Assembly (NCBI GenBank): GCA_029204225.1
Contig: CM055111.1
Location: 19,907,003-19,971,002 of the forward strand
Direction of reading: 5' to 3'
Length of the DNA stretch: 64,000 nt
Origin: Diphasiastrum complanatum
Lineage: Eukaryota > Streptophyta > Lycopodiopsida > Lycopodiales > Lycopodiaceae
A program made the translations under genes and the position numbers. This document shows, piece by piece, positions 11,916-23,724 of the stretch; position 1 is the stretch's first letter, and each line of letters starts with the position of its first letter. The notes under the pieces are model-generated. The model did no database searches. It saw only the letters and a program-made list of their open reading frames with translations, and was not told where the DNA came from.

Positions 11916-12793
11916 TGAAGAAACAAAATGTTTCTGTTACCAAAGCTCTACTAGCTCTTGACTCCCAATCTGACAAAAAGACATGAAAAAAAAATGTTCG
12001 CGAACAACACGAACAACAGGAGAAGGTCAAACGACGCAAAAGGAAAATGTTTGCGACAGAATAGGAGAAGGTCAAATGACACAAAACGACACGAAACTCT
12101 TCACGACATGAAACCTTCGCGTTCCAAAGGACCAAGAAGATCAAACAAGTACCATGAAGTACTAATCTTTGATATGATATTGTGACATCAACAAAAGAGC
12201 GTTAGGACATGCCTAATCCACCGCTCTTGTAATCTAAGATTAGTTATAGATTGTTTAATCTATCTAGTCAAAAATGTTACTTTGAATATATGCAATTGCT
12301 AAATGCATCAAATATACACAAACACAGATAGACAAAATATAGAACAGAAAAGTCCTCTAGTGAGCGAGACAATTTTGTAAGCAGGATCCACGGAGATCCA
12401 AGAAGTTCGCTAGTAAGCGAGACACTGTTCGTGGGAGACCATCGCTTCTGTCATGCCACTGCGCTATGTGGGTCTATCACACAATGCTTGAAACCAAGAG
12501 GATCAGTAGACAATGTTATAGTTGTTATGCACATATCATTCTGAATTTTGTCTGATCTCGATTGAATATTGTCTGCTATTGTTCGTGTATCTCATTCACA
12601 TGTTTTATCTATTTCACACATTGGTTCAATCTTGTTGAATGCTGAATTAATTTAGAACGTAGGTCAACAATGTCTGTCTACATTCTGGAGGATTGCAGGA
12701 ATGATATAGTAGGCAGTGACCAGCAATCATATCCGAACTCCATCCGAATTGATTTCATTCCCGATTGTTTGGCTTCGCGATTTTTTCACTTCA
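11916..12793 (+). repeat. 3' LTR of nested Copia element
   Basis: About 878 bp, collinear with 9,582-10,462 and ending TTCA just before the target-site repeat. Divergence from the 5' LTR is visible throughout as substitutions and small indels, so the insertion is not very recent. Confidence 0.9.
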
Positions 12794-12798
12794 GATGA

Positions 12799-13660
12799 AG
12801 ATACTACTCTGACCACATGCACTAGAGTCGGAAATCTTTACGTGCTCTTTAACTTAGTTGAATTAGCTAGCATCTCTCATGAAAATGTAAACGATAGTGC
12901 TATTCTGTGGCATAGTCGATTTGGACATGTAAATACAAGATCACTTTCTTATATGCGTTGTAATAATTTAGTTGATGGATTGTATTTCTCTTTTTCATTG
13001 GATAGGAAATCTTTCTTTTGTGAATCATGCATCTATGGCAAACACTCTAGAAGCAAGTTTCCCAAATCACATTCCATCAAAACAAAGCATGTATTGGATC
13101 TTGTACATAGCGATCTTTGTGGTCCATTGCCAACTTCGTCCTTAGGAGATGCAATCTATTTTATCACTTCCATAGATGATTATTCTAGATGGTCTACAGT
13201 CATGTTAATTAAGCACAAATCTGAAACCTTTGAATGCTTCAAGAGATTCAAAGTCATGGCTGAGACACAAACGTCTACAAAAGTGAAAGCACTCCGAACT
13301 AATGGTGGCGGCGAATACCTCTCTAACGAGATGTTTGACTACATGGCTAAACATGGTATTAGAAGGTAGTTCACCACTTCCTATTTACCTCAACAGGACA
13401 AGATTGCAGATTGGAAGAATTGAACTCTTCTGAACTCAGCTAGATCCATGCTACATCAAGCGCACCTACTTGCAAAGTTTTGGCAAAAGCTATTGCCATA
13501 GCCTGTTACTTATAGAATAGATCCAACACCAAAGTTGTCAACAACAAAACTCCTTATGAAGTTTGGCATGGACACAAGCCTAGTATCAGCCATTTAAAAA
13601 TCTTTGGTTGTGTATGTTTTGTTCACATTCCTAAACAACTTAGGAAGAAGCTGGATCATA
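12799..13660 (+). mobile_element. Older Copia element, part 2 (GAG_pre-integrase and integrase)
   Basis: It continues the element cut at 9,581. It has LWHSRFGHVN and CESC (GAG_pre-integrase), then the integrase core start (LVHSDLCGPLPTSSLG, SIDDYSRW) and RTNGGGEYLS (the usual text is RSDNGGE). Decayed downstream integrase text runs to about 13,660. RT and RNase H are absent. It is broken in several places. Confidence 0.88.
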
Positions 13661-13745
13661 GGAAAAATAACAATTGCCAAGTGAAGATCTTCAAGAATCT
13701 TGTCACATGCAAACCAAAAGGACACCTATGGAGCATGAACCGCCC
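13661..13745. repeat. Short block shared with 41,915-41,975
   Basis: The stretch GTCACATGCAAACCAAAAGG (13,705 onward) and its AGATCTTC neighbour recur near 41,918-41,968 as GTTGCATGCAACCAAAAGGA. It lies at the end of the chromovirus and may be part of its 3' non-coding region or LTR edge. Confidence 0.5.
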
Positions 13746-16700
13746 AGCTAACATGGAGAGGCTAGTCAATACCCTAACCAATCCACCTCCAAGCCATAGT
13801 GATGCTTTCGACCCGCTCCCATGAATCATCATCCTCAGTCTGTCCCTTCCACTTGATCAAGCACTCAGAGATAGAACGATTTCTCAATTGTTTATCTCTG
13901 GTTCAGATTACTTTTTCAAGTTCCAAAGGAACCTTAAGCGCTAAGTCTTTCAAATGGATAAGATCTTCCTCTGAACCAACTATGTCACCTTCATGTAAAC
14001 TTAATTCAAGATGGCTTACATGAAACACAAGGTGAGCTGTAGACTTCTTCTGAAGATCTAGTTCGTAAGCTAAAGAACCAATTTTCTTTTATAATCCAAA
14101 ACGGTCCACAATATCTCGCAGAAAATTTATAATGCTTCCTCGTACGCATAGTCTTAGGATCCTTAGGTATTCTAAGATATACCCAGTCATCAACTTAAAA
14201 ATCTCTGGGAGACCTCTTAAGATTGGCATAGTGCTTAGCTCTATCCTGAGCACTTCGGATACAATCACGGGCCACTTGCAACATTTCATGCATATCATGC
14301 AAGAAATCCGCAACTTTCTGGATCTTAACAGACTTTGTCTTCACATTTACCAAAGATCTGGATTGAAAACCATACATCAGCATAAACAGACTATAACCTG
14401 TAGCAGATAATTTCCTTCTATTATAAGCAAACTCAATTAAAGGAACATAGTCTTTCCACTAAGATTGCCTATGAGACACATATGTTCTCAACATATCCTC
14501 CATAGTCTGATTAGTTCTCTCAGTCTGGCCATCTGATTCCAAAATGATCAGAAAAACTAAAACTAAGCAGGGATTCAAGCTTATGGAACATAGATGACCA
14601 AAAGTGACCTGTAAATTTAGGATCTCTATCACTAACTATATCACTTGGCAATCCTTGAAGCCTAAATAATCTTTCCACAAAGATCTAGGCTAAATTTGAA
14701 GCCTTAGCAATTGACTTGACGAGTATAAAAGTAGCTAACTTTGTCAACCTGTCTACCACAACTCAAATAGAATTATTTTGACGTCGGGTCCTTGGAAGTC
14801 CAGCCACAAAATCCATATATATATTTTCCCATCATTTATGAGGGACATCTAGGGGATGTAACAACCCTCCAATCTTTAAGCGTTCAGCTTTGGCTAATTG
14901 ACAAGGTCTACATTTAACCACATAAGGCTCGACAAATGGCTTAAGTTTTGGCCAATAAAACTCTCTTCTTCATAAAGAATTTTCTCCTTTAACTCATCAT
15001 CCATTGGTACACAAATTTTTCCATTCCAAAATAGTGAACCACCTCAGATTGAGAACTATTCCGCTATCTTCTTATCTTTCCTAGGAACCTGAGACCCTTG
15101 TGAGTAAATCTCTATTCTATTCTCATTTTTACCTGTCTCCACCATCTTCCAGATGGGACCAAAATGAGAATTCAATTCACACTTTTCTCTCAATGAAAGA
15201 TACAGATTAGTGAAACTCTAGGTGAATGAAAGTTCATTTAGTTTACCAATCTGACTAAGTGCATCCGCAACTTGGTTACAGCTGCCCTTGACATATCAGA
15301 TCTCATGATCAAATTCTTATGTAAGCTCAGCCCATCAAGCTTTATGACCTCTCATATCATTCTGATTACGAAAGTACTTCAGAGTCTTTGGTATTGGCCA
15401 CTCAAGCACTGTCTTGACCTTACTTTCATCCATCTCCAACCCAGTACGGGTGATCTTATGACCGAAGTACAACAACTCATGCTTAAAGAATTCACATTTA
15501 GATTCCTTAGCATAAACTTTCTCTCGCTTGAGAATATCTAAAATAGTCTTAAGATTACTCAAATGCTCCGTAAGTGTCCTATTGTAGATGAGAATATCAT
15601 CCAAGAATATAGCCACAAACTTCCCTAGATATGGATGAAAAAGATCGTTCATCATCTGTTGGAATGTAGCTGGTGCATTCGTCAACCCAAAAGGAAGCAT
15701 GAAAAATTCATAATGACCGAATCTCATCCAAAAATCAGTCTTTTGCACGTCATCCAGATGAATCTTAATTTGATGATAACCGGTTCTAAGATCTATCGTT
15801 GTGAAGTATTTTGCTCCACCTAATCGATCTACCAAATCATCCATATGAGGCAAAAGATATCTATTTTTAATAGTTACCTTATTCGACCCCTTGTAGTCCA
15901 CACACAACCTGAAGCCTCCATCTTTCTTCGATTTAAGAAGAATAGGAGCACTCCAAGGTGACTTGCTTGGCTGAATATGACCCATCTTTAGATAATTTTT
16001 AATTTTCTTAGTAATCTCTATCTCTTATTTCTGAGAAAACCTGTAAGGTTGTCTACTACCTAGAATTAACTTTATCTTGTGGTCTACCGATCTGGACGGC
16101 GATATTCCATGAGGTAATTCAACTGGAAATACATCTTTAAATTCAAACAGTAACTTATTCTTCTCAATTTGCTCCTGATCTAAGTCTACCGAGTTTAGAA
16201 TTTTTGACAATTCAAAACTACTTAGATGCATTTTAGATAAATCCAAAATTGGCTTGGCAAATAAAGAATAAACTTCATAATGTGAATCAAAAATTTCCAT
16301 CACATTAGCACATGAACTCATCCCAGATGGATGTACAAAATTGTCTTCAAACAATGTAACTATTTCTTTATCCTCCTAAAAGGAGAGAACGTGCTTCTCA
16401 AAATCTATCTCAGAATGCTTATTAAATAACCACTCGTATCCTAGAATTATGTCCGTACGTGCTAAATCTAAAACATGAAAATCAATTAACTTTCTATAAT
16501 CTTGGATCCAAATTGGGAGCCTTGGAACTTTAGCATCTCACGTTTCCAACTCTGCACCTGAAGCTAGATATACTCGATATCTATGGTTACTGACTTCAGT
16601 TTTGAGGCTGAGTTTCTGCACAAGACTAGAGTTAATAAAATTATGAGTCGATCCACTGTGCACTAAAATACTAACTTCATGTCCATTTATAGTGCCTTTC

Positions 16701-16930
16701 AAATGAAATAAATCATTTGGCAAGAATGAGGTAGTACTAAGAGAACAATCGCACTCACAATTAACTATATTGATTTCTAGCTTAAGAGTTTCTTTACCTG
16801 ACATCTCAATCACTTGAGCTGCGCCTTTCAGTCACTCAAGGCAGAATTTCATAACATGTCCAAGCTGACTACAATGGATCTCTCCTCCAGTAGAAAACAT
16901 AAATAGATTTCTACCCAAAAAAGGTAATGT
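13746..16930 (-). mobile_element. Ty3/Gypsy chromovirus fossil
   Basis: On the minus strand the order is: CCHC-type knuckle (about 16,830-16,890); aspartic protease (16,538-16,813, SGSTHNFIN); the linker KDVFPVELPHGISPSRSVDH (16,025-16,354); and RT (15,335-15,985, with DLRTGYHQI, LPFGLTNAPATFQ and the FLDDILIY catalytic box). A strongly shortened RNase H region (about 15,240-15,370) follows. Then come the integrase zinc/core (CRPCQLAKAE near 14,905), the integrase C-terminal part (14,195-14,383) and a chromodomain (LIKWKGQTEDDDSWERV near 13,800-13,860). The chromodomain places it among plant chromoviruses. LTRs and most of gag are missing. It is broken in several places. Confidence 0.92.
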
Positions 16931-16982
16931 CCTTGAAAGTCTATGTTGTAACACCAAACCATGCTTTTAGCCTTATCTGATA

Positions 16983-17129
16983 TGTTGGAGCCACCTATTG
17001 AGCGATTCCCGAGTATTTCTATAGATTGTGTAGAAACATGAATAAAACTACAAAACTGGATAACGAATAGATCTAGATTAAGGATCGATTATTCAGATGA
17101 ATCAATTTTGATAGTAGAACAATCCAACA
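16983..17129. repeat. Short TGTTGG...CCAACA element, copy 1
   Basis: This 147-bp unit begins TGTTGGAGCCACCT and ends AATCCAACA. It is related to 47,560-47,687 and 62,521-62,649 (shared TGTGTARAAACATGAA and CTGGATAA boxes). TG...CA ends with short inverted repeats are LTR-like, and the size fits a miniature LTR (TRIM-like) or an LTR end fragment. Confidence 0.55.
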
Positions 17130-18448
17130 TTTTAATGTACTTATCAATATTATGACTAATACAAAAATCTCTTTGCCTTTTAGGAACGGTCAAATTTGAC
17201 CCAAGATTGCTCTAGTATGTCACTTGGAAGAGAACTGGCAACTCAAAGAATGGAACCGCCAAACATAAAATGCAAGTCAAGGCCAAATGCCACTTTGAAC
17301 CTTAATACCAATGCAAATCTTTTGATGGAAGTTTACAAATGACAAAGGAATTTTAAATTTTTATGACATGTCAAAAAACTAACGGTCAGAGACTAAAATG
17401 ATTAAATTCTAGCCCTTCAGAGAGCTTTAAATATTAGGCACATGGGCAAGTTGTGCTGAAGTGTCAGCCTTTAATTGGATTACATATATTATATTCACAA
17501 GAAATTAGGAGCCAAATTCACCTTTTGCCAAGTGTCAATGATACAAAGGTAAAAGTGAAAATGTGAGAGTATGATGGAGGGGGTCTACTAAATCTGAGAC
17601 ACATGGTAGTAGGTACCTAAATTGAAAAGTGCTTGTTGAAGGTCTGCAACTTGCTTTTCTATTGGGGAAAAATAATGGTCGAAGAAGAGGTTGATGAAAG
17701 ATCCACATTTCTTGTACAATTCTTTCATAAAAAATGGTAGTCATGAATTGATGTTCGTATATAAATGCTCCAAATGAAGTAGTCGTCATGAATATTGACA
17801 CATGTCTCTAGGCATACTCTTGACCAAAATATATTTCCTCAAATTTGGTCAATACCTCATTCATAGGTGGTTGTAGATATTCGACCTGATTGATCTCTAA
17901 AATGGACTCTCATTTTGAAATATAAAATTTGCAGTTGCCCATATAAATCGTTGAAGCATCAATCCCAAATAGTGAAAATACATTCCAAAGGCGGACACTC
18001 TCATGAATGTATAGTCTACAGAGAGGTATATAAGGAGGAGGTGTATGAACCAAGGATTTGATGTTTCGATTGTTCCAAGTAACCATTGATGAACAATCAT
18101 TGTTGAAATTTTTGAACGAAAGATTCACTGAGTTAGTATCGCTTGAGCAATGCGAACTTCTCCAAAGAAACTAATATAGATTGATGGCATATTTTAAAAT
18201 CAGCTTCCTATAGAGTATTGGTTGACTGAGAGAATATTCCCAATAATTATTCACATCCATACATGCTAAATATGCAGGTGAATTACATATTGGCTTTTGA
18301 GTTCTAGAGAATCTCTAGGAATAGGGTTCTCCAACTGAAGTTATGAGGCATTGAACAATAATCCAAGGTATTGATACAAGTTAGATTATATGGAATAATG
18401 AAATCTCTTCATTGTGGACAATATCCTTGTTGAATACCTCATACTCCA
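17130..18448. other. Spacer, no gene recognised
   Basis: Several short minus-strand frames (17,535-17,801; 17,897-18,128) have no recognisable domain and no repeat partner in the window. They may be decayed 3' parts of the gene-like region that follows. Confidence 0.4.
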
Positions 18449-19490
18449 TTAGATTGTTGTCAAAAATAAAAATATTCTCAAAGGCTCCCAAATCAAATTG
18501 AATTGGTTCGCAGATCGCGGATCATTTAAATAGCCACTCAATTCCAAGCCATGGAATATCGGTGCCATGTAGTCCTCATTCTGAAATTTTGGTGAATGCC
18601 TTGATCGACTTTCTTTGAGCATAACAATTTTCTCATTTTGATGACCCATAGTTGATTGATCATTCACCAGATTAATGCATCGATGTAGGTCAAGTTCCGA
18701 ACTTTGATGGTTGAAGTTAAACTCAAAAGGATGTTCAATTATCTTCCCATCCTGATCTAAATCTCAACTTTCGTTTGAATCCTGATTTTTACCATCTGTT
18801 GTTGCAACTTGGTCCGAATCTTGAATTGGACTTTTGTTGTCTGCAACTATATCTGGACCTGGGACTTGACTTTCATTGTCGCTTTGCTCATCCGAATCAT
18901 TGTCCTTGCTTCGCTCATCCGCTTCGTTGTTGTCACTTTGCTCATTAGACTCATTGTTGGGATCATCTTCATCTTCATAAGTTTCTTCCTTTTCATTCCC
19001 ATTGTCCATCTGTTGATGTTTTAGTATATACACTCACTAAGTTCTGAATTTGCATCTTCATTTTCTCAAACCACCTAGATTGTTCTTCTTTCCTTTCAGC
19101 TTCCAGCTTAAGCCTTTCTTCTCGTTGCTCGTACTTTAAAACATATTCCATAGTTTTCCTTAATCGAAACCTAGGCTGGAGAGAAGTAGTTTGTAGATAG
19201 TTTTCTACAATACTCCGATATTGAGGATGTAAGCCATATATACTTCTTAGTGCTCCATTTAACTTGACCATTGGAAGCTCATTTTCATCGTTGAAACTTG
19301 TTTGTGAAGAAGTAGATCTAGATGAGCTATATTCAGATGCATTAGTCTCTTGATTAATGTGCTCATCAATTTCCATCATCTCTTTTAAGCCTTGACGTAG
19401 ACGACGAGGTAATTGCTTTATATGAGGACCGTTGTATTGCATTCGTCGTCTACGTCGACCATTATGAGGATTATTGTCTCCAACGCTAAA
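18449..19490 (-). CDS. Unrecognised protein, basic/coiled-coil exon plus acidic exon
   Basis: Two minus-strand frames overlap slightly. The first (19,442 down to 18,993, and open upstream to about 19,490 with an RRRRR cluster) starts basic (IKQLPRRLRQGLKEMME), has a Ser/Thr-rich middle and ends in a charged predicted helix (EQREERLKLEAERKEEQSRW). The second (19,033 to 18,764) is very acidic and Asn/Ser/Asp-rich (NEQSDNNEADERSKDNDSDE). It continues in the same frame beyond one stop to 18,449, so that copy is interrupted, or the stop is real and the rest is 3' relic. A splice from the first to the second frame near GTGAGTGTATAT (about 19,035) is possible. Nuclear-protein-like composition. It could belong to a DNA transposon accessory gene; no family recognised. 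Confidence 0.4.
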
Positions 19491-20411
19491 TGAGGATGAA
19501 GAATCCTATATACCAAAATAACAAGAAGTAGGTTGAAACAATGCTAGATAAACATTTTCTTCCAATACTTGATAAATGTTGCATATGAATATAAATTACC
19601 TCTTTGTTTAAAAAGTATGAACATACCAATGTATCTATTAGACCATTTTTCTTTTCAACTTGTTAATATTCAATGGACTCAAAGAATTGCACGCTTCTAC
19701 ATATTTACATATTTATGGATTTCACATTCATTAGCTTTCACTTATTATCTTATGTAAACATCTAGGCAAATGGCGAATAATGCTCCTAACATTTGACATA
19801 TTTAATGACACAAACCAAATACAAGATGCATGGATTATACATCTCTGCATATCAACAGAATTTAAATCTTCACATTTGACTTATTATCTTCTGCAAACAT
19901 TTGGGTAGAGGATGGTTGAAACTATACTTGATGAACAATTCCTCCCCAAACCTAATAGATCTAGTGGCACAGACCATTACATAAGTGCCCTTTACATTCC
20001 TAGTAAAACATTATTCTTCTCCATTGGTGCATTCTTCAAAATCACAATTTGTCAATAGAGGGTGGCCAATGGAACTATATATATATGCAGCAATGTTTCC
20101 GTGCATATCTGGATGTCCATCAATGTATGTACAATTTTCCCTTGAGATGTTGCCTCCTTGCATGCATTGCTCCTCTAAAGAACAAGCATTTCAATTCAAG
20201 CCATATACTTGCATCCTCCATTGGTGATGACACAAAGCATGCCAATCACCCCAATTGTATTGATGTCTTGCATATGGCATCAATGTCACAACACTATTTA
20301 GAGGGACCTCAATACTACTACTCAATGCAAAAAGGCCCAAACCAGCCTCAGGAAAGTGTTCACTAGGCATGATCCTGTACATTCGACCCCAATACGTAAA
20401 TGGTGTTCCAT
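19491..20411. other. Probable intron/spacer of the unrecognised minus-strand gene
   Basis: AT-rich, with no conserved coding motif. It lies between two sets of minus-strand exons with similar composition. Confidence 0.3.
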
Positions 20412-20881
20412 TTAATGGTAATGGTGATTGGACTGGCCAACACGAATATCTACTTCTAATGAAAGTTTTACTAATGGTTGCAAGTTAGGTGGAAGAGGAA
20501 GATCAGACAAAGAACCTAGAATGTCTTTTGACACATCAACAGTGCGTAGAAATTTGCAATTATCTTTCAAACTAGTCATAGTACGTCCAAGACGTGTTCT
20601 CCTTTTCAAAGGGTGGTTAAGTTTGTGGAATCCACGTGGAGTATCGTCTCATGTGCAACATCTAGGATAGGTGTGGTTGGGTGGTAAGAATGTTCTAGAG
20701 ATTTGGAGACATGGATTGAATCACAAGGCATTGATGAAGTAATTATATCATGCAAGGGGTCATCATCTAAGACCAATAATGATCCAAAATCAATATTCAT
20801 GTGATTTATCCTATCAATAATATTCTCGATCTCTCTTGCAACTCTTTTCCTTGAAACCAACTTATGTTCCTTCTTCTGCAA
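20412..20881 (-). CDS. Unrecognised exon(s) of the same minus-strand gene-like region
   Basis: Two adjoining minus-strand frames (20,881-20,606 and 20,609-20,412) meet in different phases. The first is charged (SRKRVAREIENIIDRINHMN) with an acidic patch (LLVLDDDPLHD). The second has KRRTRLGRTMTSLKDNCKF and a Pro/Leu-rich end (LPLPPNLQPLVKL). Their spacing and strand suggest parts of one decayed or spliced coding sequence belonging with 18,449-19,490 and 21,800-22,152. No known domain was recognised. Confidence 0.3.
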
Positions 20882-20908
20882 AAGTTCAAAATGTTAGATG
20901 TATCTGTT

Positions 20909-20931
20909 TCTCTCTCTCTCTCTCTCTCTCA
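20909..20931. repeat. (TC)n microsatellite
   Basis: A short TC run of about 11 units, close to a long CA run. Confidence 0.95.
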
Positions 20932-20985
20932 AGCATGAAACATAAATTAATATATAACACAAATCGTAAACCGACAGCATGAAAC

Positions 20986-21002
20986 ACACACACGCACACA
21001 CA

Positions 21003-21065
<63 letters not shown>
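20986..21065. repeat. (CA)n microsatellite
   Basis: About 40 CA units with two interruptions (CG and AA) near the start. Cys/Val-rich open frames read through it on the minus strand are artefacts of the repeat. Confidence 0.97.
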
Positions 21066-21068
<3 letters not shown>

Positions 21069-21139
21069 AAACACACTTCATGAGAACATTATAGAGTGCT
21101 AATCAAAACTCCCGAACCACACAATTATATCCTACTCCA

Positions 21140-21640
21140 AAATGTCACCACATGCTCCCTCCTTGCGGCGTTTGCGCTTTTTTGTGGAACTCATCTTCCA
21201 ACAAAAGCATTTGAACCACGCCTTTAACTAAAGAAAAAAATGGCTTCACACCTTCCTAGAATTGGGAGTGTTGGTTACTTTTAACTCTCTCTCTAGTGTT
21301 CGGGAAACTTTTTTGAGGTTTTCCACAAAAATCCCATATCTTAAGGAGTATTCCGGCTACTGACAGGGGATATGCTTCTACTTGCCGTTTTCCTCTATAA
21401 AATCTCAAATTTATCACGTAAAATATCCTACAAAATTTTGTAGTTGTTAGATTTGGGGAAAAGATGCCGGTTCCATTCCTTAAGAATGCTGACTTTCCTC
21501 AACACACACACACACACTCTCTCTCTCTCTCTCTCTCTCTCGGACGTGAATGAGTCTATTATGGGTGATTGGATATGGAAATCAAGATAAACTACATCTA
21601 ATTCAAGTGAAAATTGACAAATTCTAACATGTGACAAAAA
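21140..21640. repeat. Dispersed repeat, inverted partner of 1,690-1,960
   Basis: The reverse complement matches 1,150-1,190 and 1,690-1,960, as described for that entry. This copy carries a compound CA/TC microsatellite at about 21,504-21,541 in place of the long GA tract, plus about 180 bp (21,300-21,480) not found in the other copy. Confidence 0.75.
21504..21541. repeat. (CA)n(CT)n compound microsatellite
   Basis: Nine or so CA units run directly into a CT run, within the dispersed repeat. Confidence 0.95.
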
Positions 21641-21809
21641 TTGACAAAATAGTCTTTGTACATTTAGTGCATTTGCAACCTTATTTGTGATGGAGTGGTG
21701 TCTTGGCTTTCCAAAGAGCAATATACTATATCCCAATCCTCAACCAAATCAGAGTACATCACTATTACAAATAAAAAAATTATGACATAAATCAATATAC
21801 ATACATGTG

Positions 21810-22152
21810 ATGGATCAATAGGCGGTCTACGTCGACTGATGGAAGAGCTTGAAGATGAACCAGTCAATAGTTGTTCATTATACTTTAGTCTTGCTTGTTC
21901 CTTTTTTTTGTGATAGAGCTCAATCTTTATGTTTTCTCCAAATCATGTGGAGGTACGATAATTTCCCTAGAAAAAAAAAATCATAATTCCAATCAAATGT
22001 TATTGTAGGAATAAATTTGCAAGAAAAATTATACACTCATATTCAAATAACAAATAAAGTGCAATTGATGTCAATATCAATAACAATATATACCTGCTAT
22101 TGCGATCATGAGATGAATCGCTATCTGATGATGATGACATCATCGATGACAT
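21810..22152 (-). CDS. Possible N-terminal exons of the unrecognised gene
   Basis: Two small minus-strand coding-like pieces are seen. One is 22,152-22,094, with an ATG and a Ser/Asp-rich start (MSSMMSSSSDSDSSHDRN) ending at a good donor (GCAG|GTATAT). The other lies around 21,815-21,915 and is basic/Ser-rich (LLTGSSSSSSISRRRPPI), again followed by a GTATGT donor. A poly-Ser/Asp start followed by an Arg-rich stretch resembles the N-termini of some plant transposon proteins, but the similarity is compositional only. Assignment to the same gene as 18,449-20,881 is inference. Confidence 0.3.
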
Positions 22153-22189
22153 ATACACACTGTACCCAGCTACTCTATACCACATCATA

Positions 22190-22850
22190 AGTAATCATTA
22201 TGAGACTGTATGTACTGAACAAATATAATAAAATTTGTTAAAGACATGCCAACATCTAATCCATGTATATTCTAGTTATGCTTAATGTAAATCTAATATT
22301 CTAGTAACATTTCTACCAATTTGACATAATATTATGTCATAAAATCTTAAAAAACTTGTCAAATTACTTGTTTAATAATAATATGTACTATTTCTTATCT
22401 CTTGATTTTGTCTTGTATGTCAAATCTCAAGAAAAATAAAATTTATAACAATATAAAACTAGTTTTAACAATTAAATACTACCATAATGATCTTTGAATT
22501 GATTTTTTTATGTTCCATCATATTAAAAAATATATTTTATGTAAAATCCTACAGTAAAATATTCTCATAAAATCTAGAAAAGATTATGATAGTGAGATTG
22601 TTAATTTTTTTTATTACTAAACTATGTTTTTTTGTTGAATGTAGCTTAGTGATTTTGGAAGACACATGACCACCACGTAGTACAAACAAGGTTTTGATCA
22701 TGGATATGTCGGCCTTAAGGCTTTTATGGAATCCCATGGATTGTTTTCAATTGTAAACTCTTAACCCTTATTGTTTCGTGATTGTTTACTTTGTGGTTTA
22801 CAAGTAAGTTTAATTTCAATTTAATTGAATCTTTTGATTCTATTTTGTAG
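22190..22850. other. AT-rich spacer
   Basis: Very AT-rich. No domain or repeat partner was recognised. It could be an intron of the plus-strand gene whose last exon follows. Confidence 0.35.
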
Positions 22851-23021
22851 AGAGGCTCTACAACTTCAAGCGTTCGTGATGTGGAAGAAAGTCTGGAAAA
22901 TATTGAGGAGCAAAATGTGGAAGAGAACATGAATGAGAGCGAAGGGGAGTTTGAAGATGTGGACACCAACGTACACCTACAAGACGAAGGAAGCGAGGAG
23001 GGAGGAAGTGATGATGAGTAG
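22851..23021 (+). CDS. Acidic terminal exon of an unknown gene
   Basis: A pyrimidine-rich acceptor (TTGATTCTATTTTGTAG) is followed by an open frame of about 57 codons. It is rich in Glu/Asp/Ser (VEESLENIEEQNVEENMNES, ending EEGGSDDE) and terminated by TAG. A possible AATAAA-poor 3' region follows. Acidic C-termini of this kind occur in several plant transposases (hAT, CACTA), but the upstream exons cannot be identified here, so the product is unknown. Confidence 0.35.
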   Translation, partial: RGSTTSSVRDVEESLENIEEQNVEENMNESEGEFEDVDTNVHLQDEGSEEGGSDDE

Positions 23022-23724
23022 AGTTTAAAATTAAATGTAAGGCCTTGTAGAAGGCAATGTTTGAAGGGAGAATTTATTCTCTCATCAATGTACTCTTTTT
23101 TAAATCAATCAATATAATGTTTTGGCACCACATCATTCTTGCAAAAAATTTGAATGCATATATTTTTAATTCATGAATGCAAATGTATAGTCTATTGAAT
23201 GTGCATCTATTGAATGCAAGTGTATTTATTGATGTATTCAATGCAATGTATAGTCTATTTATTGCACATCTATGGAATGCAATTGTATCTATTGATGAAT
23301 TCAATGTAATGTATCTATTTTAGCACATGATTTGCATGGCAAATGAATCAAAATAAATGTGAATTTACCTTTACTATTGTATCTCCATTGTTTTTAATCT
23401 TTGCTTTTCCTTTTGCATGCACTTGATCTTTCAATCCTTTGCAATGAAAGCTCTTTTTTCATTTTTCATATCCAAGCCTACATCACAAACAAAATATATC
23501 TTAAAACATATGATCACAAAACACATACTATTAACATCCATCAATGAAAAAATCCTAAACACTATCAATCTTCTCACTCACATTCATCCCCATCTCATCC
23601 TCACTCCCATCTATACTCTCTTTTTCTCTCTCACACACAACAGAAAAAGGAAGTCGACCTCTAGTTTAGGAGTGAACCACATTTTGGTTTGTGCCAAATC
23701 TTTTTTCTTTTGGGTCAAAAAAAT

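Larger units (their letters stand above)
9582..12793 (+). mobile_element. Nested, internally deleted Copia element with both LTRs
   Basis: A 5' LTR (9,582-10,462) and a 3' LTR (11,916-12,793) enclose a short interior. It holds a primer site TGATATCAGAGC at 10,465-10,476 (Met-tRNA type), a UBN2-type gag (from the ATG near 10,573 to a CCHC-like knuckle near 11,345-11,390) and the last part of RNase H (DASWASLKDD, ADI-type FTKALDKG; about 11,450-11,910). Protease, integrase and RT are missing, so gag joins directly to RNase H. Flanks AATGA (9,577-9,581) and GATGA (12,794-12,798) look like a 5-bp target duplication with one change. The LTRs differ by several percent. It is a broken, non-autonomous derivative, younger than the Copia it interrupts. 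Confidence 0.9.

Noticed and set aside
20886-21076. Cys/Val-rich open frames on the minus strand
   Set aside because: They are the translation of the CA microsatellite. There is no independent coding evidence.
22851-23021. hAT transposase C-terminus
   Set aside because: Acidic composition alone does not show hAT. The dimerisation motif expected upstream was not found, so it is listed as unknown.
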